DNA of 64,000 bases from positions 248,001 through 312,000 of the forward strand of contig CAXXKO010000025.1 in assembly GCA_963666705.2 (NCBI GenBank), written 5' to 3'. Below, piece after piece: positions 40,830 to 49,442 of this stretch. The DNA comes from G963666705 sp963666705 (lineage in GTDB: Bacteria > Pseudomonadota > Alphaproteobacteria > CADEGL01). A program made the translations under genes and the position numbers. The first letter of the stretch is position 1, and every line of letters starts with the position of its first letter. The notes under the pieces were generated by a model. That model was not told the origin of the DNA and searched no databases. It saw nothing but the letters and a program-made list of their open reading frames with translations.

Positions 40830-41618
40830 TCAATCGGTGCCCAGCACGGGGACGGTGTGGCTGATGAGGCCGGTCCCGGGCCGCCATAGGTGGAGCTGGT
40901 AGGCCGGCCCCTCGTGGCTCCAGGCGAAGGGCGCCTCGGGGTCGAGGATGAGGCCCGCGGCGACCGCCGTCGAGGGGCAGATGCCGGCCAGGGTGCCGGC
41001 CCAGCGCACCTGGACCGGGCGGTGGATATGGCCGCACAGGACGCGCTCCACCTGGGGGTTGGCGGCGACGATCTCGGCGAGCGCGTCGCGGCCGGGGAAA
41101 GGCCACTTGTCCATGCCCGGGATGCCGGTGTCGAAGGGCGGGTGGTGCATGAAGATGACGGTCGGGCGCTCGGGCCGTTCGGCCAGGCGCGCCGCGAGCC
41201 AGCCCAGGCGCGCCTCGCACAGGCGCCCGCCGACCGCGCCCGGTTCGATTGTGTCGAGGCCGATGAGGCGGACCGGCCGCCCCCCTGTCGCCTCGATCGT
41301 ATAGTGCAGGAATTCGCCATCCCGCGGCAGGTAGTCGTGGTCGGGAAATGTCGCCCGCAGGGCGGCGCGGTCGTCGTGGTTGCCGGGGATGAGATAGACC
41401 GGCATGGGGAGGGGGGCGAGCAGCGCGCGCAGGACGGCGTATTCCCCACGCCCGCGCCCGGCCACGAGGTCGCCGGTCGCCAGCACGCGGTCGGGCCGGG
41501 GCGAAAGGCCGGCGATATGCGCGACCACCCGCGCCAGGTTGGCGGCCGTATCCACCCCCGCCACCCCCTTGCCGCCAGGGCGGTTCACGTGCATGTCGCT
41601 GATCTGGGCGATGAGCAT
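40830..41618 (-). CDS. Metallophosphoesterase, CpdA/Rv0805-like
   Basis: 262 residues. Calcineurin-like phosphoesterase with the full set of metal motifs: D-M-H (residues 8-10), GDLV, GNHDD, MHHPP and GHIHRP. This class hydrolyses cyclic nucleotides or other phosphodiesters; cAMP phosphodiesterase activity is possible but unproven. The start overlaps no neighbour. The SnoaL-like gene ends 31 bases upstream on the same strand. Confidence 0.9.
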   Translation of the reverse strand: MLIAQISDMHVNRPGGKGVAGVDTAANLARVVAHIAGLSPRPDRVLATGDLVAGRGRGEYAVLRALLAPLPMPVYLIPGNHDDRAALRATFPDHDYLPRDGEFLHYTIEATGGRPVRLIGLDTIEPGAVGGRLCEARLGWLAARLAERPERPTVIFMHHPPFDTGIPGMDKWPFPGRDALAEIVAANPQVERVLCGHIHRPVQVRWAGTLAGICPSTAVAAGLILDPEAPFAWSHEGPAYQLHLWRPGTGLISHTVPVLGTD

Positions 41619-41649
41619 GGTGTGTCCGCGAGGCTTCGAGGCGTGGCCC

Positions 41650-42048
41650 TCAGGCCGCCGCCATCATGGCGGCCGTGTCGCAGAACTCCTGGAAGGCCGA
41701 GACCTTATTGCCCTCCAAGCGGAAGACGTGCGCCCATTCGCTTGTGAAGCGCTTGCCCGTCGGCTTGAAGGTGCCGGCGCAATGGCCGAGCACGAAGACC
41801 GTGTCGCCGTCCTCGCGGAACTCGCGCGCTTCGTAGGTGTCGTAGTCGAGGGCCCGGGCGTAGTCGGCGAGCAGCGCCTCGAGCCCCGGCTTGCCCTGGC
41901 GCAGCCCCGCGATGGGGAACTGATCGGCGTCCAAGCCCATGCAGGACTGGCAGTCGAGCGCGTCGTTCCACAGGGCGAGCACGCCGGGCACGTCGCCCGC
42001 GCCGAAGCGGCCGTAGACGGCTCTCGCGGTCTCGAGGCTTCCGCTCAT
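41650..42048 (-). CDS. SnoaL-like / NTF2-fold protein
   Basis: 132 residues of the cone-shaped alpha+beta barrel NTF2 fold: ARAVYGRFGAGDVPGVLALW at the start, GLEALLADYARALDY, and VFVLGHCAGTFKPTGKRF. Members are small isomerases, hydrolases or ligand binders; none of the specific catalytic sets can be assigned. The ATG at 42048 follows GGAGGG. Probably co-transcribed with the phosphoesterase. Confidence 0.82.
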   Translation of the reverse strand: MSGSLETARAVYGRFGAGDVPGVLALWNDALDCQSCMGLDADQFPIAGLRQGKPGLEALLADYARALDYDTYEAREFREDGDTVFVLGHCAGTFKPTGKRFTSEWAHVFRLEGNKVSAFQEFCDTAAMMAAA

Positions 42049-42391
42049 GACATGCCCTCCGCTCTCGCGCCGAAATTTCGTCGCGCGCAGCCTATCACGG
42101 TGCTCGGCCGGCGGTCGTGCCTCAGTTTGAGATGGTGTCGGCCAGGGGCCTGAACGCTTGTTTTCATCGCGGGTCAAGTTTCCCTCACGCCCGGCCCCAT
42201 GGATTTCGATGCGCGCCGACGGTCTTTAAAAGGATCGGGCCTTCACCTGACACTCGGCATGTTCCAAGACTTCGGAGGCCTCCTTGCCGGCTTTTCCCAT
42301 GTGACTGTCGTTTCTCTACAGTGGGCGAGAGGATAAATATAGGTACCTCCCTTTCACTTCACAGAGGAAACGAAGATTTCTATCTTTCCCC
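42049..42391. other. Intergenic region before the IS4 pair
   Basis: 343 bases with no supportable gene. Its right end (ATCTTTCCCC, 42382-42391) is one copy of the target duplication of the following insertion sequence and was originally the upstream region of the PEBP gene at 45103. Confidence 0.6.
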
Positions 42392-43703
42392 ACTGCTGTC
42401 CGGTTAACTGAGCGGTGCTGGCTTTGAGAGCCAGGATTTCTGCGGGGTTTGAAGCGAAAATGCATGGTGTCGATTTGAATTGGATGGAGCACTTTTCGGA
42501 GTTTCTCCGAGGAGATGCTCATGAACACCGGCAAGACCCTGTTCGCTCAGCTCATGGACTTCCTGCCATGGACTACTTTCACGCGGATCGTCGACCGGTA
42601 TGGCGGCGATCACCGGGTCCGGACGCTTTCCTGCGCCGAGCAATACCGGTCCATGGCCTTCGCCCAGCTGACCTACCGGGAAAGCCTGCGCGACATCGAG
42701 ACCTGCCTCTCGGTCCACGCATCGAAACTCTATCACATGGGCTTCCGCCAGCCGGTCCGGCGCTCGACGCTGGCCGATGCCAACGAAAGGCGCGACTGGC
42801 GTATCCATGCGGCGTTGGCCCAGCGGCTCATCACCCAGGCGAGGACGCTGTACGTCGACGAAGAACTGGGGTTGGACCTGACCAATACCGTCTACGCCCT
42901 GGACTCGACGACCATCGCTCTGTGCCTGTCGGTCTTTCCGTGGGCGCACTTCCGCACCACCAAGGCGGCGGTGAAGATGCACACGCTGCTCGACCTGCGG
43001 GGCAACATTCCGAGTTTTATCCACATCTCGGATGGCAAGCTGCACGACGTTCATGCCCTCGATATGCTCTTGCCGGAAGCCGGAGCCATCTACGTCGTGG
43101 ATCGTGGCTACGTCGACTTTGCCCGCCTTTATGTGTTGCACCAAGCCGGGGCCTTCTTCGTCACGCGTGCCAAGTCGAACATCGATGCTCATCGCGTCTA
43201 TTCGGCGCCGACGGATCGCTCGACCGGCATCATTTGCGACCAGACCATCTCCCTGGACGGCTTCTACACCCGTCAGGATTACCCCGAACTTCTGCGGCGC
43301 ATCCGCTTCAAGGACCCCGAGTCCGGCAAGACGCTGGTCTTCATCACCAACAACTTCTCGCTTCCGGCCGCCACCATCTGCGCGCTCTACAAAAGCCGCT
43401 GGCAGGTGGAACTCTTCTTCAAGTGGATCAAGCAGCATCTTCGGATCAAGCAGTTCTACGGCACGTCGGAGAACGCGGTGAAGACGCAGATCTGGATTGC
43501 CGTCTCGGTCTACGTCCTCGTCGCCATCGTCAAGAAGCGCCTCGACCTGGACGCCTCGCTCTACACTTTGTTACAGATCCTCTCGGTGACCCTCTTCGAG
43601 AAAATGCCCATACATCAAGCACTTGCGGGAGACGAAAACAGATGCAACGCTTCGCAAATAACCAACCAATTGAATTTATTCGATTTTTAACCGGACACTA
43701 GTG
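42392..43703 (+). mobile_element. IS4-family insertion sequence A
   Basis: 1312 bp. Left end ACTGCTGTCCGGTTAA, right end TTAACCGGACACTAGTG (mirror image with small differences). The flanks ATCTTTCCCC (42382-42391) and ATCTTTCCCA (43704-43713) are a 10-bp target duplication with one change. One transposase gene. Confidence 0.92.
42521..43690 (+). CDS. IS4-family transposase A (DUF4372 + DDE domain)
   Basis: 389 residues. DUF4372 N-terminus (FAQLMDFLPWTTFTRIVDRY) and RNase H-like DDE domain: Asp in YALDSTTI, Asp in YVVDRGYVDF, and the Y-x2-R-x3-E-x6-K signature in YKSRWQVELFFKWIK. The start at ATG 42521 follows GAGGAG; another ATG two codons earlier is possible. The stop overlaps the terminal repeat. 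Appears intact. Confidence 0.94.
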   Translation: MNTGKTLFAQLMDFLPWTTFTRIVDRYGGDHRVRTLSCAEQYRSMAFAQLTYRESLRDIETCLSVHASKLYHMGFRQPVRRSTLADANERRDWRIHAALAQRLITQARTLYVDEELGLDLTNTVYALDSTTIALCLSVFPWAHFRTTKAAVKMHTLLDLRGNIPSFIHISDGKLHDVHALDMLLPEAGAIYVVDRGYVDFARLYVLHQAGAFFVTRAKSNIDAHRVYSAPTDRSTGIICDQTISLDGFYTRQDYPELLRRIRFKDPESGKTLVFITNNFSLPAATICALYKSRWQVELFFKWIKQHLRIKQFYGTSENAVKTQIWIAVSVYVLVAIVKKRLDLDASLYTLLQILSVTLFEKMPIHQALAGDENRCNASQITNQLNLFDF

Positions 43704-43742
43704 ATCTTTCCCATATCTTCGACCGGTAGTATGTTCGCCATC

Positions 43743-45066
43743 ACTAGTGTCCGGTTAATAGTCGAATAGATTCAATTGGTTAGCATGGGGGTGGATTGGT
43801 GTCGTGGTTTCTGGATTTGTAAGCAATTGAAGGAACGGTGTTTTTTCGAAGACGGTGAGGCTGAGGACCTGGAGGATTGTGTAGAGGCTGGCGTTGATAG
43901 CCAAGCGCTTCTTGACGATGGCGATCAACACATAGACGGAGACGGCGATCCAGATCTGGGATTTGACGGCGTTCTCGGAGGTGCCGTAGAAGCGCTTGAT
44001 GCGCAGGTGCTGCTTGATCCATTTGAAGAACAGCTCGACCTGCCAGCGGCATTTGTAGAGCTGGGCGATGGTCAGCGCCGGCAGGGTGAAGTTGTTGGTC
44101 AGGAAGGTGAAGGCCTTGCCGCTCTCGGGGTCGCGGTATCGGACGCGGCGGAGCCTGTCCGGGTAGTCGGTGGCGGTGTGCTGGCCGGCGGTGCGGATGG
44201 TCTGGTCGCAGCGCAGGCCGGTGGTCTTGTCGATTGCGCGGGACGCGATCCTGCGGAACTGGAACTTGGCCCGTGCCCGGACGACGAAGAAGGCGGCGCC
44301 CTGGCTCAGGCGATGGAGGCGGGCGAAATGGATGTATCCGCGGTCCAGGACGTAGAAGGCGCCGGGCTCGGGGACCAGCTCGTCGAGCACCCTCACGTCG
44401 TGCCATCGGCCGTCGCTGATATGGATGAAAGTTGGGATATTGCCGCGCAGATCCAAGAGGGTGTGGAGCTTGATGGCGGCCTTGGTGCGCTGGAACGGGG
44501 CCCAGGGGAAGACCGCGAGGCAGAGGTCGATGGTGGTCGAGTCGAGGGCATAGACGGTGTGGTCGAGCTCGAGGCCGAAGCTGTCTTGGGCATAGAGCGG
44601 CCGGGCGATGCGGATCAGCGCCTGGGCGAAGTCGGCATGGATGCGCCAGTCGCGCCTCTCGTTGGCGTCGGCCAAGGTGGCGCGGGCGACGCGCCCGCGG
44701 ATGCCCATGTGGTAGAGCTTGGTGTGCTGGGCGCGCAGGCAGGCCTCGATGTCGCGCAGGCTCTCGCGATAGGTCAGCTGCGCGAAGGCCATGCACAGAT
44801 ACCGATCGAGGCAGGAGAAGCTTCGCAGCCTGCGATCGCCGCCGTAGCGGTGGACGCAACGGCGCAAGCTGTGCACGGGCAGATGGTCGATCACCTGGGC
44901 GAAAACGATCTTGCCTGCATACATGAGCCATGCTCCTGACCGGGAAGGCAGGAGCATGTCTGGCTTAACACCGGGAGTTCAAGTCGGTGACACGCGAATA
45001 TCCCGAAAGAACGTTTAACCACAACCCACTAACCGGAAAACCGCCGCAGTTAACCGGACACTAGTG
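43743..45066 (-). mobile_element. IS4-family insertion sequence B
   Basis: 1324 bp in opposite orientation to element A and only 39 bases away. Ends ACTAGTGTCCGGTTAA and TTAACCGGACACTAGTG; a perfect 10-bp target duplication GTTCGCCATC lies at 43733-43742 and 45067-45076. Related to but clearly different from element A. Confidence 0.94.
43755..44924 (-). CDS. IS4-family transposase B
   Basis: 389 residues, same architecture as transposase A with many substitutions. Catalytic positions: YALDSTTI, YVLDRGYIHF and YKCRWQVELFFKWIK. The start at 44924 (MYAGKIVFAQ) follows CAGGAG; a longer in-frame start at 44957 is possible. Appears intact. Confidence 0.94.
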   Translation of the reverse strand: MYAGKIVFAQVIDHLPVHSLRRCVHRYGGDRRLRSFSCLDRYLCMAFAQLTYRESLRDIEACLRAQHTKLYHMGIRGRVARATLADANERRDWRIHADFAQALIRIARPLYAQDSFGLELDHTVYALDSTTIDLCLAVFPWAPFQRTKAAIKLHTLLDLRGNIPTFIHISDGRWHDVRVLDELVPEPGAFYVLDRGYIHFARLHRLSQGAAFFVVRARAKFQFRRIASRAIDKTTGLRCDQTIRTAGQHTATDYPDRLRRVRYRDPESGKAFTFLTNNFTLPALTIAQLYKCRWQVELFFKWIKQHLRIKRFYGTSENAVKSQIWIAVSVYVLIAIVKKRLAINASLYTILQVLSLTVFEKTPFLQLLTNPETTTPIHPHANQLNLFDY

Positions 45067-45102
45067 GTTCGCCATCAGAATCAACGAATAGAGGGAAAAT
45101 GG

Positions 45103-45621
45103 ATGAACCGCATAATGGTACTACTGGCCGTGTTGCTGGTTCCGACAGCGGCTTTTGCAATGGACCTGTCTTCATCATCCATCGAGGACGGTGTCTTGGA
45201 CACGGACAGCGCCTGTGACGATCATGACGGTGACGATGAAAGCCCGCAGATAACGATCTCGGATGCGCCCGCCGGCACGACGCATTTCGCCATCATCATG
45301 GATGACCCGGACGCCCGGCCCCTGGACGGGAAGACTTGGGTCCACTGGATCGTCGTCAACATCCCCGTCGGGAACACGGTCCTGGAAGCGGATGAGACAC
45401 CGCCTGGGGTCGAGCTGGAGAATGACGACGAAGAGGACTCCTACTCCGGGGCTTGCCCGACCGATGGCAGGCACCTCTACCGCATCGGCGTATTCGCCCT
45501 GAGCGCGCCGATCGAGGTCGGCGGCGCCAACGTCCCCGCCGCATTGACCATCGAGATGTTCAGGTCGAGATACGCCGCTCAAATCCTCGGTTTTGCACAG
45601 ATAGAGGGGGCCTTCCCTTAG
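45103..45621 (+). CDS. YbhB/YbcL family (PEBP-like) secreted protein
   Basis: 172 residues. Signal peptide MNRIMVLLAVLLVPTAAFA is followed by a Raf-kinase-inhibitor-like phosphatidylethanolamine-binding fold (DDESPQITISDAPAGTTHFA; MDDPDARPLDGKTWVHW; LYRIGVFAL). The periplasmic ligand is unknown. The ATG lies 36 bases after the end of IS4 element B, so the native promoter has been displaced by two insertion sequences; expression may now depend on them. GAGGGA precedes the ATG. Confidence 0.88.
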   Translation: MNRIMVLLAVLLVPTAAFAMDLSSSSIEDGVLDTDSACDDHDGDDESPQITISDAPAGTTHFAIIMDDPDARPLDGKTWVHWIVVNIPVGNTVLEADETPPGVELENDDEEDSYSGACPTDGRHLYRIGVFALSAPIEVGGANVPAALTIEMFRSRYAAQILGFAQIEGAFP

Positions 45622-45635
45622 TGCGGAGAGGCGGC

Positions 45636-46697
45636 ATGCGGAAATCCGAGTTTAGCCAGCGCCTGGGGCTCGGGGCCCCGATCGTCCAGGCCCCCATGGC
45701 CAGCTCGACGACGCCCGAATTGGTCGCCGCCGTTTCGAACGCGGGCGGGCTCGGCTCCCATGGCTGCGCTTCGTTTGCGCCCGACAGGCTGGCCGCGGAG
45801 ATCGCCGCCATCCGGGCGCGGACCAACCGCGGCTTCAACCTCAACTTCTTCACCCACCGCGCGCCCGTGGCCGATGCCGCGAAGGAAGCCGCGATGCGCG
45901 CCCTCCTGGCGCCCTACCACGCGGCGCTCGGCCTCGGCGCGGTACCGGCGGCGCGGGCCATCATGGCGCCTTTCGGCCGCGACCAGCTCGACGTGCTGCT
46001 GGCCGACCCGCCACAGGTGGTGAGCTTTCATTTTGGTTTGCCGGCGCCCGCGCTGGTGCGCCCGCGGCAGGAGAAGGGGACGGTGGTGCTGTCCTCCGCC
46101 ACCACCGTCGCCGAGGCGCGCTGGCTCGCGGAGCGGGGCGTGGACGCGATCATCGCCCAGGGGGCCGAGGCGGGCGGCCACCAGGGCACCTTCCTCACCG
46201 AGGATTATGGCGCGGCCCTCGTCGGCACCATCGCGCTCGTGCCCCAGGTGGTGGACGCGGTCGATGTGCCTGTGATCGCGGCGGGCGGCATTGCCGACGG
46301 GCGCGGCCTCGCCGCGGCGCTGGTGCTGGGGGCCGAGGCGGCGCAACTCGGCACCGCCTTCCTCACCACGGACGAGGCGGGCACCGACGCGCTCTACCGC
46401 GATGCCCTCGCGGGCGCCTCGGGCGAGGGGACGGTCGTGACCAGGACTTTCTCCGGCCGCCCCGCGCGCGGGCTGCGCAACCGCTATGTCGAGGAGATGA
46501 GCCCCCACGAGGACGGGCTGCCCGATTTCCCCCTGGCCTACTCCATGAACGCGGCCCTGCGCGCCGCGGCGGCGGCGCGGGGCGAGGCCGGCTTGGTGGC
46601 CCACTGGTCGGGCCAGGCCGTGGCCCTCAACCGCCACCTGCCCGCCGCCGAGCTGGTCGAACGCATCATGGCCGAGGCCCGCGCGCTACGGGCTTGA
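45636..46697 (+). CDS. Nitronate monooxygenase (2-nitropropane dioxygenase-like)
   Basis: 353 residues. FMN-dependent TIM barrel: PIVQAPMASSTTPELVAAVS near the start, DAIIAQGAEAGGHQGTF with the catalytic His, and PVIAAGGIADGRGLAAAL before the phosphate-binding GAEAAQLGTAFL. Class I members oxidise propionate-3-nitronate. Starts at ATG 45636, 14 bases after the PEBP gene, with GCGGAGAGG upstream, so it is in the same operon. Confidence 0.92.
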   Translation: MRKSEFSQRLGLGAPIVQAPMASSTTPELVAAVSNAGGLGSHGCASFAPDRLAAEIAAIRARTNRGFNLNFFTHRAPVADAAKEAAMRALLAPYHAALGLGAVPAARAIMAPFGRDQLDVLLADPPQVVSFHFGLPAPALVRPRQEKGTVVLSSATTVAEARWLAERGVDAIIAQGAEAGGHQGTFLTEDYGAALVGTIALVPQVVDAVDVPVIAAGGIADGRGLAAALVLGAEAAQLGTAFLTTDEAGTDALYRDALAGASGEGTVVTRTFSGRPARGLRNRYVEEMSPHEDGLPDFPLAYSMNAALRAAAAARGEAGLVAHWSGQAVALNRHLPAAELVERIMAEARALRA

Positions 46698-46784
46698 GGG
46701 ATCGGGGTCGAGTGGGAAAACGCGACACGAGAATTCCCTTTCCCCCACTGGGGAGAGGGGACCCCTTGTGCCGCGTTCTCGCCA

Positions 46785-46936
46785 CTAGAGCGTTTCCAGT
46801 TCGACTGGAATCGCTCCAGGCCGCAAGGCGGCCCGCCGGTCGCCCGGCGCGCCCGCGCAGGCGCGGACCATTCGGTCCGCTGCCGCGAGCGAAATAGAGC
46901 ACTAGAGTGGGTCCGATCAAAGCGGAACCGCTCTAG
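46785..46936 (+). repeat. 150-bp palindromic intergenic repeat, copy 2
   Basis: Begins CTAGAGCGTTTCCAGTTCGA, ends GGAACCGCTCTAG. Copies at 16146-16290 (inverted) and 60989-61132. Its right edge supplies the TAG stop codon of the cupredoxin gene (46935-46933). Confidence 0.9.
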
Positions 46937-47286
46937 TGCCGAGCGATGCGAAGGCGCCCCGTCATGGTCGGGTGATAAAGGCAGAGATAATCTTCGCTCA
47001 AGCCATCGCGGACGACGATCTGCCACTCCTGGTTGGCGTCGATGGTTTCGGAATCCCATGTCTCATCGCCCGCGGTCACCGTGTGCGGGACCAGATCGCG
47101 GTTGATCCAGACCACCGTGTCGCCCGGTGCCACGGTCAGTTCCCGCGGGCGGAATTCGAGCTTGTGGATCTCGACGACATGCCGTTGGGCGGCCGGTTCG
47201 GTGGCCGCCATCTGTGCGGCGGCCACGCCGGTGAAGGCGGCGGCCACCATGGCCGCCGCCCCCAGAGGTAGGAGATACTTGCGCAT
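46933..47286 (-). CDS. Cupredoxin (plastocyanin/azurin-like), periplasmic
   Basis: 117 residues. Signal peptide (PLGAAAMVAAAFTGVAAAQ), then a single blue-copper domain with ligands H68 (VPHTV) and C102, H105, M108 in CLYHPTM. Carries one electron or binds copper in the periplasm. The stop codon is formed inside the palindromic repeat at 46785-46936, so the C-terminus may have been altered. The ATG is 6 bases after the DUF4142 stop; the two are one operon. Confidence 0.9.
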   Translation of the reverse strand: MRKYLLPLGAAAMVAAAFTGVAAAQMAATEPAAQRHVVEIHKLEFRPRELTVAPGDTVVWINRDLVPHTVTAGDETWDSETIDANQEWQIVVRDGLSEDYLCLYHPTMTGRLRIARH

Positions 47287-47292
47287 CGCTAG

Positions 47293-47880
47293 CTAGTCCG
47301 CGGCCTGGGCGGTCTGAAGCGTCCCGACCATCATCGCCGCGTGCCTCTCGTGGGTCTCGAAGATCGCCAGGGCGTCGACGAAGAGCGCTTTCACCTCGGC
47401 GTTTTCGATGTTGGGGATGAAGGTCCCCTCGAGCAGTCCGTTGACCGCGCCGTGGTAGGCGAGCTCGTTCTCCGCGTAACGCCGATCGAAGGCACTGCCC
47501 GTCAGTTGGCGCATCTCGTCGACCAGCTGGTCCGCCTGCTCGTTGAGGCTTTGGCTCAGGAAATTGTCCTGAGGCGCAACACCGAGCTTGCCGACCAGGT
47601 CGAGAGCCGCCTTGTTGACGGCTTCATGGTCCCGGATCATCGTCATGGCGAATTCGCGGATGGCCGGGTTCTGGGAGATCCCGAGCGCCAGATGGGCATA
47701 GCGGATATCGATCACGTCCGCTGTGTAGGCGACATGCGCGATCTCGGCGTCGTTGAGGTCCGCCGGCATATCGGCCAGGGCCAGTTTGTCCTGGGCGATC
47801 GTGACCGCGACGGCAAACACCGTCGCAAATGCGACAATGGCCCATGTGGCCAAAGCCGGTCTCCTATCGGTGGTCGTCAT
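47293..47880 (-). CDS. DUF4142 secreted protein
   Basis: 195 residues. N-terminal membrane/signal segment (TWAIVAFATVFAVAVTIA), then a four-helix ferritin-like DUF4142 domain (AHLALGISQNPAIREFAMTM; DHEAVNKAALDLV). Function unknown; the family is often linked to stress responses. Start choice: three in-frame ATGs at 47934, 47907 and 47880 come from a 27-bp tandem repeat; 47880 has AAAGGAG at good distance. Co-transcribed with the cupredoxin. Confidence 0.82.
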   Translation of the reverse strand: MTTTDRRPALATWAIVAFATVFAVAVTIAQDKLALADMPADLNDAEIAHVAYTADVIDIRYAHLALGISQNPAIREFAMTMIRDHEAVNKAALDLVGKLGVAPQDNFLSQSLNEQADQLVDEMRQLTGSAFDRRYAENELAYHGAVNGLLEGTFIPNIENAEVKALFVDALAIFETHERHAAMMVGTLQTAQAAD

Positions 47881-47988
47881 AGCTGGACTCCTTTCAGTCG
47901 TCGTCATGGTTGGATTGGTTTCAGCGATCGTCATGGTTGGTCTCCATTCAGTTGTCGTCTCGGTCGGTCTCCTTTCAGTGGTCGCGTC
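47854..47988 (-). repeat. Five tandem 27-bp units carrying Shine-Dalgarno and ATG
   Basis: Five in-frame 27-base units from 47988 to 47854 (minus strand), consensus ATGACGACNACTGAAAGGAG plus 7 bases. Three units keep an ATG and most keep GAAAGGAG seven to eight bases before the next unit's start. The array lies across the DUF4142 translation start. Confidence 0.9.
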
Positions 47989-48001
47989 GTTTGGTCGCCT
48001 C

Positions 48002-49390
48002 TCACTGGCGACGGGGAATATCGGTTTGGCCGGGCTGGCCGTTGCCCAACAGCGCGCTCACGTCGGCCCGCAGCATCCGCTTCTCGTTGCGCCGGATGAT
48101 CTCGGGCGCGCGCAGGTCGGTCAGCCGCCTGAGGCGGGCATACCGGGTGACCATCCGTCGGTATGGATCGTCATGGTCGAAGGGCGCGAGCTGGCCGCGA
48201 CCGGACCGCACCACAGGCCACAGCTCGGGCACGATGTCGAGAATCGTCCATTCGCGGTTGGCTCCAGGCGCCGGGGAGGTCTCGACAGGCTTCAAGCGCG
48301 CCGTGAGGCGCCCGCGCTGGGCCTCGGCGTCGGTCGCCAAAATTGCCGGGTGCGGGCTGGTACGCCCGTTCTCCAGGTCCACGGTCGCCAACAAGTGATT
48401 CACCGCATCGACGCCGGTCTGGGCGGTAAAGGCCTCACCACCGAATTCGTCTTGCGCGCTGACGTAGTCCTCTTCCGTCAACAATTGGTGCAGTTTGAGC
48501 GGTGTCAGCCCGGGCTCCGTGACGACAAAGCGCTCGAAGTAGAAAACCCGTTCCAAGTCCTCAGGCGCCATATCGAGCCCATGCGGCGCGGGTCGCGCCG
48601 CCGGTTCGATCGGGACCAGAAGCCGGAAATGAGTTCCCGAGGCGCCAGTGGACATCAGCAGGAGACGCCCGCCGAGCTCGTGCGCCAGCGCGAAGACGGA
48701 CGACAGGCCCAGCGTAACCACCCCCGACCGGTCGCGATCTCCCCCGAATCCTGGGAAGAACCGCCTCACGACGGATGGCGGCAGGCCCGGTCCGTCGTCG
48801 CGGATATCGACGATCAGCAGCTCTCTTTCGGCCTCGATTCCGATCTCGATCCACGACCCGCCGCTGCGCTCGACGGCGTGCAACGCATTCTGTATGAGGT
48901 TGAACAGGATGCGGAACAGGTGAGATCCGGAGACTCTCACGCTGGGGCAACCGTCGATGGTGATGTCCGTGCGGACGGCGGGGCGGACATCCGCGGTTAG
49001 CCGCTCGACCACCTCCCTCACGAGCGCTTGCACGTCGACGGTGCCATCCTGGACATCATGGCGCGGGCCGGAGCCGGACGGCTTCGACGGGTCCCGATTC
49101 GCCGTGGCCTCGCACAAGTTCGCAACCAGGTCGATCGCGCCCGCGATCCGCGCCGCGAGGGTCGTGACCCTGGGATCGCCGGCGCGCTCTTCGATCTCTT
49201 CGGCCGCGAGCCGGGCCGTGCTGATGAGGTTGCGGATGTCGTGTGCCAGGATCGCCATGCCGGGCAAAGCCGACTTCGCGCGCTGGACCAGCTCGGGCAT
49301 CGGTGTCGTCCCGTATTCGCCCCCATGGTCGGGCGGCATTGCGCCGGGCCGCAAGTGGCCGGGCGAGGGCCGTTGATGTATTCCGGGCAT
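48002..49390 (-). CDS. Histidine kinase fused to an RNA polymerase beta' (RpoC) clamp segment
   Basis: 462 residues. Residues ~40-265 form a histidine kinase: phosphoacceptor H50 in AILAHDIRNLIS, N-box NLIQNALHAVE (164-174), G1 box DDGPGLPP (198-205), and GLSSVFALAHELGG. There are no membrane spans and no sensor domain, so it is soluble. Residues ~274-453 are homologous to RpoC: DLERVFYFERFVVTEPGLTP, then LLTEEDYVSAQDEFGGEAFT, REWTILDIVP, PYRRMVTRYARLRRLTDLRA and PEIIRRNEKRML (key match NEKRML), ending ALLGNG. This is the region that in polymerase includes the clamp helices binding sigma region 2. The zinc and catalytic parts of beta' are absent. ATG 49390 follows AAGGGGAG. The secreted-protein gene ends 52 bases upstream. 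No receiver protein is nearby. Confidence 0.9.
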   Translation of the reverse strand: MPGIHQRPSPGHLRPGAMPPDHGGEYGTTPMPELVQRAKSALPGMAILAHDIRNLISTARLAAEEIEERAGDPRVTTLAARIAGAIDLVANLCEATANRDPSKPSGSGPRHDVQDGTVDVQALVREVVERLTADVRPAVRTDITIDGCPSVRVSGSHLFRILFNLIQNALHAVERSGGSWIEIGIEAERELLIVDIRDDGPGLPPSVVRRFFPGFGGDRDRSGVVTLGLSSVFALAHELGGRLLLMSTGASGTHFRLLVPIEPAARPAPHGLDMAPEDLERVFYFERFVVTEPGLTPLKLHQLLTEEDYVSAQDEFGGEAFTAQTGVDAVNHLLATVDLENGRTSPHPAILATDAEAQRGRLTARLKPVETSPAPGANREWTILDIVPELWPVVRSGRGQLAPFDHDDPYRRMVTRYARLRRLTDLRAPEIIRRNEKRMLRADVSALLGNGQPGQTDIPRRQ

Positions 49391-49442
49391 GAATTCTCCC
49401 CTTGTGTGACGCTTGAGGTGCGTCGCGCGGTCTCGGTCCGAC

